DNA from: Myrica gale
Taxonomy: Eukaryota > Streptophyta > Magnoliopsida > Fagales > Myricaceae
DNA length: 64,000 bases
Assembly: GCA_963930655.1 (NCBI GenBank)
Contig: OZ005609.1
Span: 20,037,001-20,101,000, forward strand
Reading direction: 5' to 3'
Below, in pieces: positions 12,951 through 23,775 of this stretch; positions within the stretch are counted from its first letter, which is position 1, and each line of letters starts with the position of its first letter. The notes under the pieces are model-generated. The model had not been told where the DNA came from and ran no database searches. It saw only the letters and a list, made by a program, of their open reading frames with translations. The position numbers were made by a program, and so were the translations under genes.

Positions 12951-13380
12951 TGAAACATTAACCCGAGAAAAATCAAGTTCGTATTTGGGTCTTTAACACG
13001 AAATCAATTCATTCAAAGGAACCCGACCCCGATGATTTTAGTTTTTTTCAGGGTCGGGTTTTGAAACATGAATCCGAGAAAAATCAGGTTCGTGTTCGCG
13101 TCTCTATCCCGAAACCGAATCATTCAAAAGAACCTGAATTGGACGATTTTAATTTTTTAGGGGTTGGGGTTAGGTTTTGAAACATGAAGCAGAGAAAAAT
13201 CAAGTTTGTGTTCGAGTCTCTAACCCGAAAACCAAGCATTCAAAGGAACCCGACCCCGACGGTTTTAGCTTGTTTTAGAGTCGAGGTCACGTTTTGAAAC
13301 TCGAACATGAAAAAAATCAGGTTATTGTTCGAGTTTATAACTCGAAACCAAGACAAGCAGAGGAACCCAACCCCTTTCTT
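12951..13380. repeat. Minisatellite, about four units of 111-117 bp
   Basis: A phrase beginning 'tgaaacat' recurs at 12951, 13062, 13178 and 13295. Each copy is followed by 'gagaaaaatca(a/g)gttcgtgttcg', 'gtctctaacccgaaa', 'cattcaaaggaacccgacccc' and 'gattttag'. Units are diverged but in register, so this is an old tandem array. No coding potential seen. Confidence 0.8.
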
Positions 13381-14076
13381 ACTCTCTTGAAAGCTTTATT
13401 TTATTTTATTTCAAATTGAAGTTACAAATTATGTTTATTAATCATATAAAATTACGAAAAATATAACATACAACAAAAAAATTGAAAATTACTTTCAAAA
13501 AATATATTTGATGTAACAACCAAACACCAGAAATTAGAATACTTTACTGAAACATAATACATTGAAAACTGCTTTACAAAAAAGAAGTGTTGTACATCGA
13601 AACAAATGGACCCTAAATTTCTAAAGAAATTGATGAAATGACACACCATGTATCAATATATAGTTGTGTAGCATGGTACATATCTTAAAAATAAATAAAA
13701 ATTATAATATCATTTTATGATATAATATTTATTTATTTAATTTACCACTTTTGTTAATTTCATTCTTATTTAATTTATTGTTTCAATTATAATTTGTATT
13801 TATGTTTTTGACAAGTGGTCACATGACCATATATTAACAGCTGGAGTGGAATGTCATCAATTCTGTTAGAAATTTAGATAAAAGTAACGGAGTGAGCGGT
13901 CTTGTAAGTGCAGTCGAAACTAATTAGTAAATTTTCAATTCTACAAACCGAGACATTTTTTCATAATTTCATATAAACCAGGACAGTGATTTCTATATTT
14001 CCCTTTCCTAAAATTCCATGGATATTCTACCGAGTTAAATTTCTTGTATTTGACCAGTGATTTTAAAATGACTGAG
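13381..14076. other. AT-rich intergenic spacer
   Basis: No gene or clear repeat recognised. It lies downstream of the phosphatase gene fragment (which is on the minus strand), so it may include that gene's 3' flank. Confidence 0.4.
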
Positions 14077-14271
14077 GGTGTGTTTGTGTACCAAAATTTT
14101 ACCCCCTCTAAAATTTTAACACAATTAAATATTACAATATAATCTCTCTCTCCCCATCAAATCATTACTATTTACTACAAAAATATAAAAAATTACCTCT
14201 CTCTTCACTTTTTTACTAAACCCAATACCTAAAATTTTAACAACACTAAAATTTTACAACACAAACACAAC
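14077..14271. mobile_element. MITE with short terminal inverted repeats
   Basis: Starts GGTGTGTTTGTG and ends CACAAACACAAC, which are inverted copies, with 'aaaatttta' following inside each end. CTGAG flanks both sides (14072-14076 and 14272-14276). About 195 bp, no coding capacity. The superfamily is unresolved. Confidence 0.6.
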
Positions 14272-14677
14272 CTGAGATCTTCCAAATCAGCATTTTCACC
14301 TATTTAGCATTTACCACACCTCGGGCGTTTGTACCATATAGTGACAACATAATCTAAAAATAATGGGTGATATTCAAGGCGTTGTGATCATGATGTTAGA
14401 GTATAGAAGAAATTAGATCATCCTCATGCAAAAAGGAGATGGGTAAGAGCTGTCTCATATAAGACAGACAAAATATAATTATACAGGCTGTCATTTAATT
14501 AATTAACATTTATTACCATTTTCTTTCATCATTTAAAATAATTAGTTTTGGGGCATTTCGTTGATATTAATTAACTTGGGAATTCTCATTATTTGCTAAT
14601 TGTTCATTGAACAACGATCAACAAATCAAATGACACCACAAACTATTTGGTGAACAGCGTCGGAGTGCTTCAGCGCC

Positions 14678-15361
14678 TATTTGGTGATGCGGCAGTTGTC
14701 CTCAACATTTCTAGTGCTAGCATCCACAAACTGCAAATGGAGAACTTAAAAATTTAGAGACAAACATGCGCACATACAACAACTTCAGAAACCCTGAAAT
14801 ATAGCCTGAAATTTAAACGGAAGAGAACGAACCTCGAAATATAGCTCGGAAGTTGTTGCGCTCACTCTCACATAACCGAATTCAAAAATCCTCACTAAGC
14901 TCCAGCTATTCGACTGTTGATGAACACACCACACCAATGCAAGTAAATTCCATGTAGATTTTTTCTTAAAAGGTATATATAACATTTATATGTTTTGGGA
15001 GGGGGAAGCGCCTTACATCGGTTGTAAAATCGTCCAAGGCAGAGCCAGCCATGCCAATAATTGCCTGCACAGGGCCATTGTAATTGCTATTGTCGTACGT
15101 GTCCACCCCGTTTGCATCTTTTGTAGGCAAAGCCAAGCATTGTCCTTGATAGACAGCACAAGTTCTCTCGTACTTATGAACATGGCCGAACAAAGCCAGA
15201 TCGACCTACATATATATTACAAGGCATCACAAGTTAGAAAATTACCCAATTGTTTTAACTAAAGAAACTAAATTTGACTTAATTACCTGGTATTGAAGTA
15301 GTAATGGTTCCACAGAATCTACAAAACTCGAGTCAACACTAGTGACTGCATTTGAAGTACT
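14678..15361 (-). CDS. Purple acid phosphatase, last four exons (partial gene)
   Basis: Minus-strand exons 15287-15361, 15017-15205, 14833-14913 and 14678-14731 have clean GT/AG borders, are all phase 0 and join to 132 codons plus stop. The product reads ...SVEPLLLQYQ, then VDLALFGHVHKYERTC, then KDANGVDTYDNSNY and PVQAIIGMAG, then SWSLVRIFEFGYVRV and a short tail ending in RITK. GHVH within GHVHxYERTC is the metal-ligand motif near the end of the metallophosphoesterase domain; the tail matches the usual C-terminal exon of plant purple acid phosphatases, secreted or vacuolar enzymes that release phosphate from organic esters. Upstream exons are missing: 167 bp beyond the first exon seen lies the end of an 11 kb CACTA element. 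The exons themselves show no damage, so the gene could continue across the insertion, or this is a severed 3' end. The exact family member is not assigned. Confidence 0.8.
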
Positions 15362-15649
15362 CTAGGGCAAGTGGAATACGCTTTAGTAACTCCCTCTAAG
15401 CATCTCATGATAAGAAAGGAGTCTACTTACTTTATGCCAATTAGTGACTGGTGGCTTTCAAGGTACCAAGATCCATTAGTACAAATCTCTGCTTGAATTG
15501 TCGTGCATAATCCACACAAAGATCGACACACTACAAGAAAACACACTTTGGGTGACAAAAAAATTTGGCACTCGGTTTATCACCTAAAATCCGTCAGGCA
15601 AAGTTTTCGGTAACGATTTTTGCGATATGTCGCTCGAAACCGTTCGGAC

Positions 15650-16275
15650 AGTTTTGTCTCATGTGAAAGCCAGGGAGGCAAGCCTCGAAGCGATAAAGAA
15701 AGGGAATGAGCCGCCAAGCCAAATTGGAAAGCCAAAAAAATTTATTAAATGAGGTGAACTGTTTTACACCATTACATCTAGAAAATACACTCTATGTCGT
15801 CCATCCATTCCCTTCCCAAAAATTTCCTTAAGAGGCAATCCATTCCCCGCAGCGCTGAAGATTAATTTTGATGCTGCCATTTGGGAGTCTTTCACTATGT
15901 TGGCCTGTGTTTGGTAGGAACTCTCAAGGCTGCATTTTTCATGCTGAGACCAAGTCTTTCCCTGCTGGTTCCCCTTCATTTAGAGCAGTTTATGCGGCTT
16001 TGTTTAGCTTGAATGTAGCTTATTGGTTGGAGCTTGCAGATGTGATTTTGGAAGGAGATTGCTAAGCGGTAATCAATGCTCTTTTTGGTGTGGAAGTTGT
16101 TTGTCCATGGAGAATTTTGTCTATTATTAGTGGCTCCTGCCAATTTAGTTATATTTTTCGTTCCATTAATTTTCGCTCATTGGGCTACTTCCTCTTCTTT
16201 TGAGTTTTTCTGTAATTATCCTTAAGTTTATGCTGGATATTACCACCCATAGGCGTACCCGGTTCCTTTAGTTTA
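15650..16275 (+). pseudogene. Captured copy of the RNase H-like frame (left part of CACTA cargo)
   Basis: Reads as a diverged inverted copy of 10925-11640. It shares the 'aggcttgcctccc' edge, the LKINFDA start of the domain, AETKSFPA, LADVILEGDC and the 'cccataggcgtacccggtt' end. The frame is interrupted, including a premature stop directly after EGDC, so it does not encode a working RNase H. The copy is cut at 16284 by the inner CACTA element and its continuation resumes near 23420. Confidence 0.7.
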
Positions 16276-16460
16276 TATATATTCACTACTAGAAAATTAA
16301 ATTCTCGGTGACGAAATGCAATTTTTGTCACTAAAAAATGGTTTTTCGTGATGAAAATAATTTTGGTCACTAATTTCGTCACTAAAAGTCTTATTCGTAC
16401 GAAATAACAATGTCATCACAAAAAGTTAATTTTTTGGTGACGAAAAGTTTAGTCACACGC

Positions 16461-17705
16461 CGATCGATCGGTACTTTTATGACGAAATGCTTCATCACTA
16501 AATGCAAAGAGTTTTGGCGAGGAAATTACGTCGATCGATCGTTGTTTATATACCGATCGATTGGTTATCAATAAAAACGTGGCTTTGAAACAAGATCGAT
16601 CGGCATGCGTCATAGAAGATCTTTCTAAATTTTAAGATAACCGATCGATCGGTGATTTAGGTGATCGATCGTTTAAGTACGATGTCATTTAGATATTTCT
16701 AATCTACTGATCGATCGTTTATATTAAAGTGATCGATCATCAAGGACGTCGTCGTTTTATCTTATGCATAACAATCGATCAGTAAAGGCACAATAACCGA
16801 TCCATCGCTACAATATGACGATCGATCGGCATGCGTCATAGAAGATCTTTCTAAATTTTAAGATAACCGATCGATCGATGCTTTAGGTGATTGATCGTTT
16901 AAGTACGGTGTCGTTTAGATATTTATAATATACGATCGATCGTTTATATTGAAATGATCGATCATCAAGGACGTCGTTGTTTTTTCTTATGCATAACGAT
17001 CGATCGGTAAAGGCAAACTGATCGATCGTCTGGATGCGGCATCGTTTTCGTTAGACGAAGCGATCGATCATTCAGATTAAGCGATTGATCAGTTCGCACG
17101 GTGTCGTTTTAAATGCAAAAGGCGATCGATCGGTTAACATTGACGATCGATCGGAACGTAAATTTCATGATAAAACATTTGTGATTGAATAATATGAGCA
17201 TAAATAATTAGAAATACAAAATATATATTAACAAAGTACGTTAGGATATGTTTAGATTACATAAAAACATATAAAGTATACTTCATTAATATTTAGGAAA
17301 ACATGTACAAGTTGTACATGTTACATCAAATAAAGATGTCATAAACTAGTGATATAAAGCTTATTTAACACATGATTATAAGTTATTAGTATGAGATATG
17401 TATTAAAATGACATTTTACATAAAATAATTTTAATAATTATTTCATTTGTTTGGTTGAAAATCGTTTTTCAATATCTAGGTTTAACGATCGATCGGTAAA
17501 GGACGATGTCGTTTAATGGTTTGAGACTGATTGATCATATATTAATACCGATCGATCGCTCACATCCATCGTCGTTTTGAATTCGTTTCCCGATCGATCG
17601 TGGAAATTGCGATCGATCGTTTGAAAACTTAGCAGGAATTTTAAAGCTGACAAGGCGATTAATCATCAATGTTAACGATCGATCGGTGTTTATCGTGCTT
17701 GAAAT
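16461..17705. repeat. Left subterminal GATCGATC array of the inner CACTA
   Basis: About 21 exact GATCGATC palindromes (most extended to CGATCGATCG) plus degenerate ones (gatccatc, gattgatc) lie here, four more at 18.2-18.3 kb. A unit of about 228 bp, starting 'gatcgatcggcatgcgtcat', is tandemly duplicated (about 16594 and 16822), which enlarged the array. Spacing is irregular, typically 20-60 bp. Confidence 0.8.
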
Positions 17706-19649
17706 GCCCAAATGTTCTAAGGCCGTGGGTGAAGTGAAAAAACACCCATGAAAACGAGGAGAACGAAGGCTTGCGGCAAGGAGCTCTTTTCCTCTCAAAC
17801 TTAGTCCAAATACCATTATTTTGGTTGAGAGAGTGTTTAGAATAGATTAAGAGGAAGCCGAGCTCATATTCATTGGTTTTTTAACCGAGTGAATATTGAA
17901 AATATTTGGCAAAATTTGTGAGATTTTGGTAGAGATTTTGTACGTTTTGGTGTTTATATCGTGCAAGAGGTAATATACTCTACATACATTACGATTTATG
18001 AACGATTTGGTTGGTTATTTGTTGATTTTTTTTATTTGTGTATTTGTGGGTATTGTGGATATAATTTATGATGATTAGAGCTTATTAGGATGTTTTTAAT
18101 ATGTACATTGCAATGGGCATTGAATGAGGATGATTTTAGAGTAATTTGGGCGTGGATTTAAGTGTGTGGGGAGGGTTTGCATGGTTTTATCAATCTGGGT
18201 AATTGACGATCGATTACCAATAAGTGACGATCGATCGTCTGTTAGATGGTATACAACCGATCGATCGTTGTATTTTAAACGATCGATCGTCTTCGAGATG
18301 GCTGTCTGACGATCGATCGGTGTTTCACAAAAGTTTTGTTGCAAATTATTTGTGATGTGTAGCATTTATATTTATTTACATGTTTGATTATTGAAGTGCT
18401 TGAGTTCTGAAAATAAGAATGATGTAAGATCTCTCCTTATGTTGTATTTTTTTGTACTCATTGGAAACACCAGGAAGGGAATGGCCTATGCCCCCTGAAT
18501 TTTGCAGTTGGAAATAACATGCAAATATGACTGTACATCTAACCCTACAGGTGCACTCACGTATGTGCATGTAAGTATATACAATTAATAGCTTACGCTG
18601 ATGCAAGGGTATAACAGTTTAGCTCACCAGCTTTTGGAACACCGATTTGTCATCTTTTCTGTTCTCGCTCCATTTTTTTTCTTTCTATTTATTAGCATAA
18701 AGTTTTTTCTACAATCTTCAGCAAAATGTTCCTTTTTTTATTTGCTAGCAGGGAAAAGTTTCATGATTGTTTGATTTTTTCTACTATCATAATCAGTTGT
18801 TGAAGCAGGGATGCTAGTTCGGGTAACAGGGCAAACACACCATTAATCAGGACATATAGTGATCGGAGTTACTGTAAAATAGGAGAGTCTGGCTAATCTG
18901 GGAAGAGCTATTGAGTTATGTTTGCAGTTATGGGTAAAGGTTAGCTTCCCATTGGCTTATCTTTATCTTACAAAGATGGTTTTTATATTTTCTTCCCTAA
19001 TGACAATGATAATTCTTTGATGCTTAGAGAATTTCCATTTTTGTGTTGCTTTTGTACTAGTGCGGAATGAATGTCATGTTTTTCAGTTGCTCACAAAATA
19101 TGACAGATTACACTGGGCTTATTTTTGTTTGGATCACATCTCACATGTTTTTGAAATTTTGATCAATTTATTTTAGTTAATAACATCTTTTTCATCCATT
19201 ACTCTGTTCCTTTTTTGCATTTTACCGTTATGCTAAGTGTCGTAGCATTTTATTCTGGCCTACCCAACATATCCCATTGGTGAATCATGTATGATATTTT
19301 AATTTCTGGGATTTCTTTTAATCTAAAGCAGCTCATGTGGTTTAATACCATATTTTGGATGTTCCCATTAAACAAACTAGTGACTGATAGAAATATAAAA
19401 GACACGGGCTGACCAATCTGGCAGGCGAGTGAGACTGAATTTGTTTGATCAAGTATTATGGAAACCTTGTCGAAATGTTCCATTAACTGAACTGGCCATG
19501 GTTTAAGTTTCAATGTTCATATTCTCAGTTGGCACAACACTCAGTGCACTAAGGATGCTTTTAACAAAATAATGTTGTAATGACTTGCTTAGATTCAGCT
19601 TTGTCTTTGCTAGAATTTTGATAGAAGACATCACAACATGATTGCATAA

Positions 19650-19830
19650 ACTAACTGGAGGGAGCAAGAGGAGCGCATGCAACAGGAACAAGAGCACATG
19701 CGAAAGGAACAAGAGCGCTTACGGGCAAAAATATCAAAGGAGCTGGAGAAGAAAATGTCATATGTAATGGAAAAGAAAATGAGCGACATGTCAAAGCGAC
19801 TATTCAGCCAGTTTAGAGGTTCAAAAAAGT
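19650..19830 (+). pseudogene. Coiled-coil exon, probable remnant of a CACTA transposase gene
   Basis: A plus-strand frame of about 60 codons reads REQEERMQQEQEHMRKEQER followed by LRAKISKELEKKMS and MEKKMSDMSKRLFSQF: highly charged, heptad-like, predicted coiled coil. Plant CACTA transposase (Transposase_24/Ptta type) genes commonly end in such a Gln/Glu/Met-rich coiled coil, so this is probably a leftover 3' exon. No other exon was recognised upstream. A captured host exon is the alternative. Confidence 0.45.
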
Positions 19831-20023
19831 ATATGCATGTATGTTTTAATAGCTTTATGATTATGTATTATTATTATGATATTATTTTCGATTTAATTAT
19901 GGATCACTATTTATTATTATTGATGTTTATTAATGTGAGTATTGTATTGCATTATAATAGTACGTTATATAATATTTTCTATGATTATTATTTTTTTAAA
20001 AAAATCGATTTTGTTACCACCGT

Positions 20024-20285
20024 TCGATCGGCATCTTCAGCGATCGATCTGTTGTTGTTAAACCGATCAATCGTTCAATACCACCGTTCGATCTTCAATA
20101 TTAAAAATAAAAAATTACTGATCGATTAGTAACGTAAACGATCGATCGTCAGATTATACCGATCGATCAGTTACTTAATCAACGTTCTATCGCTGAAATA
20201 AATGACTGATCGATCGCTGTTTCAACCGATCCATCACTACGTTCTCACGGACCGATCAGTAAAAGTACCGATCGATCATTAGATT
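20024..20285. repeat. Right subterminal GATCGATC array of the inner CACTA
   Basis: Five exact GATCGATC motifs plus several degenerate ones (gttcgatc, gatcaatc, gatcgatta) in about 260 bp, mirroring the left arm but shorter. It is followed by 'gtgacgaaaatt' and 'ttgtcactaaaag' repeats up to the terminus. Confidence 0.8.
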
Positions 20286-20458
20286 TAGTGACGAAAATTT
20301 TCCATCACTAAAAATTTTCATGAGGAAATTCGGGTTTTGTCACAAAATACATTTTGTGACGCTCTTTCACTGACGGAGCTCGTGACGAAATTTTGACTTT
20401 TAGTGACAAAATGTTTTGTCACTAAAAGTCAATTTATTTTGTAGAGATTAGTCGTACC

Positions 20459-23378
20459 TGAAAGTTCAAGAGCAACCCAAGAGGAGGGTGAATTGGGTTC
20501 CAAAAAAAAATTATACGATTGCAAAGAGACTTAAGCACATACAAAAAGATAGGCCAAAAGATTAATGAACAACAATATATGCAAAATTCATATAAATTTG
20601 ATTCCTTGAGAGGATTTCTTTCTAGTTGGACATGTGTGTGAAATGTGTTCAATTTTTTCACAAAAATTACACATAGTAAATGATGGAGATAATTTTGTGA
20701 TCATATATGAGTAAGACTTTTGATCATTAAAAGAGTCATATCCAATGCCACTTTTGTTGAAACAACACCTTTGTGAGCCAAGAAGAATTTCAAGATTTTT
20801 CTTTCCTTGGGTAAATTTTGCATGATCTTTAGTAAGAGAATCAACTTTTTCTTTTTGTAGAATGTTTTCTGATTTTAAAACTCTTGATTCTTCTTGTATA
20901 GCACTCACATTTTCATTTTTAGCTCTTATAATATTTTCTTTTAGAGAGTCATTTTCTTGAATAAGAGTTTCATGGTTCCTTTTGAGATAGCAATATTTTG
21001 AAAAAAGGTTTTCAATTCAAGATATTGTTCATTAAAAGCCTCTTGTAGGTCATCAAAGGAAAACAAGGAAGTTAAAGATTCTTGTACCTCTTCTTCATCA
21101 TCCCTTGCCATGAAGCATAGATTTGCAACTTCTTCAACGTCACTATCACTATCACTATCATCGGATTATCCCCATGCAGCCAAGAATGCTTTCTTCCTAT
21201 CTTTGAAATTCTTGGATTTGTTTTGAGATTCAAGATTGGGGCAATCTGACTTTATGTGTCCCGGCTTTTTGCATCCAAAGCAAATGATGTCATTCTTCTT
21301 GCTACTATTTCCATTGTAGCTTTTTCTTTGAAACCTTCTATCTCCTTATTTCTTCCGAAAGAACTTCTTGAATCTTTTGGTGAATAATGTCATTTCTTCA
21401 TCGTCTTCGAAAGACTCATCATCACTAGAGCATGAGGCTTTCAAGGCTATTCCTTTTTTTTCTTTACCTTCTACCTCATCTCCCTTTATTTGATTCAATT
21501 CGTGCGTCATGAGAGAACCCATGAGCTCATCCAAGGATAGCTTTGTCAAATCTTTGGCTTCTTGAATGGCGGTGACCTTGGGTTCCCAAGCTTTTGGTAA
21601 GCACCTGAGAATTTTTCTCACCATCTCAACGTTAGAATATTCTTTGCCAAGAGATTTAAGGCCATTTATAATATCAGTAAAACGAGTAAACATGGATGAG
21701 ATAGATTCATCCGATTTCATTTTAAAGAGCTCATAACTATGAACAAGCATACTGATTTTGGTTTCCTTAACTTGATTAGTACCTTCATGAGCTACTAGAA
21801 GTTTGTCCCAAATTTCTTTTGTGGTCTCACAACCGGAAATACGATTAAACTCATTTGAGTCTAGAGCACAATACAATACGTTCATAGCTTTTGAATTTAA
21901 GGGCATGAGCTTCAAATCATCATCATCGAAATCTTTTTCATCCTTCAGAACACCCTCCTTGTTTCTAGGAAATCTAGGACCATTTGAAATAATTCTCCAT
22001 AAGTCATAATCTACAGCTTGGATGTAGATTCTCATTCTAGCTTTCCAATAATTATAACAAGTCCCATTAAAGAGAGGTGGTCTATTTGTGGATTGACCTT
22101 CAGCCAATGAGGTAGTAACTAGGGTTGCCATAAAGAGAGAGAAACCTCAGCTCCGATACCAATTGAAAGTTCAAAAGTAACCCAAGAGGGGGGGTGAATT
22201 GGGTTCCAAAAAAAAATTATACAATTGCAAAGAGACTTAAGCACATACAAAAGATAAGACAAAAAATTAATGAACAACAATATATACAAAATCAAGAAGG
22301 TAAAGAGATAGAGAGATAACACCGTGTTTTTTGGTGGTTCGGTCAATCCTTGCCTACGTCCACCCCCAAGGCTATAGACTACCTTGGGCTTCCCTTACTA
22401 TAATCGAATAACAAGTACACCTTAGCTTCCGGGGTGCTAAGGAACCGTTACAAAGCGTTTTTAAAGCTCACGCTTAAACTTTCACAAATCCTCACAACCT
22501 AGAGGATTTCTTCTACTCTCACAAGTAGGACCCAGTGTTTACTCAACACTCTCAAGCTTTAAATGAAGTGGGTACAAGAAAAAAACTCAAGTATTGGCTC
22601 TTAAAGCCGAATTTACAAGTGAGTGGCACACGGGTAGGAGAGAGAGAGTGGCTTTACAATATAGAAGACTCGAAAACTATGATGGTGAAAGAGCAAGCCT
22701 TCTCAAAGGATGTGGAACTTCACTCTTCTCAGTGCTTTCCCTCTTTTTCTCAAAAGTTAGGTCACGGAGTTATTGCCAATGTCGTGCAAGTAGGTGAGAG
22801 AGCTGATTTCTTCAACTACTGGTCTTGAATTTAAACAAAGTCTTCTTCAACGGTCGGTAGGGTAGGTGAGATGGCCGTTAAAAAGTTGCCCGTGAAATGA
22901 GGGGCAAATAAATGCTTCTGATTGCTTTCCGAAAAATCCTCAATTTCGTGAGATGTGCTGACACATCAAATAGTAAGTGCTGACACATAGAAAAATGAGC
23001 AAAAAGTGACTAATCGGGAGTTAGTGCAATGTGTCGACACCATGTCATGTATGTGTCGACACCATGTTTTCACCATTCGGGAGTTAGTGCAATGTGTTGA
23101 CACCATGTCATGTATGTGTCGACACCATGATTTCCAGTCTCGGGAATAAGTGCAATGTGTCGACACATTTCCACAAAGGAGAAAAGTTTGTTTCAACAAG
23201 CGTAATGATGCTTAAGTGATTTCAAGGAAGTTTTAGTTAGAGAACATTAATCCATTTGAGATAAGACTTGGAAAAGATGGATTTGACAAAGTTAAAATCA
23301 AAAAGTCTTTAATCATAGAGAATTTTGTTATCATCAAAATCATTTAAAGATTGTTTGCAAAACAACCTTGGGCTAACA
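20459..23378 (-). mobile_element. Deleted SIRE/Maximus-type copia element
   Basis: Minus orientation, flanked by the target duplication GTACC (20454-20458 and 23379-23383). Parts: full 5' LTR at 22164-23378 (TGTTAGCC... to ...AACTTTCA), primer-binding site matching initiator tRNA-Met (GGTATCGGAGC) at about 22150-22161, gag about 22.13-20.6 kb (MATLVTTSLAEGQSTNRPPL, typical SIRE-type start, then zinc-knuckle region), and a 130 bp piece of the 3' LTR at 20459-20588. Pol and the env-like region are absent, so this is an internally reduced, broken copy. The gag start is still well preserved, suggesting a moderate age. It sits 12 bp outside the inner CACTA terminus, within the outer CACTA. Confidence 0.85.
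22164..23378 (-). repeat. 5' LTR of the deleted SIRE-type element
   Basis: 1215 bp, TG...CA ends, next to a tRNA-Met type primer-binding site. The segment 22950-23170 holds a local repeat of about 65 bp with the TGTGTCGACAC palindrome several times. It resembles the LTRs at 30186-31561 and 37647-39031. Confidence 0.8.
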
Positions 23379-23419
23379 GTACCGTTAAAAAACAAAACTT
23401 TGGATTGAGTATGGAAGTC

Positions 23420-23775
23420 CCCTTTTTACCTCAGACATGATTTGGTTCGATTTTACACAGATATTGGACGGATTCCATCGAATCAAATAACATTAGTTTT
23501 CTTTATCAATGTTAATCATAATGCGTTAAACTGATTTATTAAATTAATGTAATAGGCTACACAGTGGGAGCAACCCTTCCCTCTCCTAAAATTTCTTCCT
23601 TGAATTGGGTGGATAATCAAGAAATAGATACCCTAACTCGATCTGAGGTATTTAATCAAAGTGTTTTGGCCACGATGGGTTATAGGAAGACTTTCTACAA
23701 GCAATTGGGTGCCTAAGGGGCGACCTAGTGATGATAAGAATGATGAGGACGATGAGGATGATGATAAGAATGAGT
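23420..23775 (+). pseudogene. Captured env-like fragment (right part of CACTA cargo)
   Basis: Inverted diverged copy of about 10600-10940, continuing the cargo broken off at 16284. Shared landmarks are 'atgatttggttcgattttacacag', 'cacagtgggagcaaccc' and the acidic GAT/GAG-rich run that ends it. On its far side GTCCGGAC-type CACTA sequence begins at once, marking the cargo edge. It is a retrotransposon-derived fragment, broken, with no independent function. Confidence 0.7.

Larger units (their letters stand above)
16284..20446 (+). mobile_element. Inner CACTA transposon, non-autonomous, palindrome-rich
   Basis: Starts CACTACTAGAAAATTAAATT and ends AATTTATTTTGTAGAG, an inverted match with one change in the terminal CACTAC. 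The target duplication ATT is intact (16281-16283 and 20447-20449). Both subterminal arms are packed with GATCGATC palindromes and with 'gtgacgaaa / tttgtcacta' repeats, the arrangement in which CACTA transposase-binding sites occur. The middle (about 17.8-20.0 kb) contains one coding-like scrap with coiled-coil character. Length 4163 bp; most of a transposase gene is absent. Strand is set by that scrap. Confidence 0.85.

Noticed and set aside
16461-17705. CRISPR-like array of short palindromic repeats
   Set aside because: Repeat spacing is irregular, there are no constant spacers, and the array lies inside CACTA termini in plant DNA.
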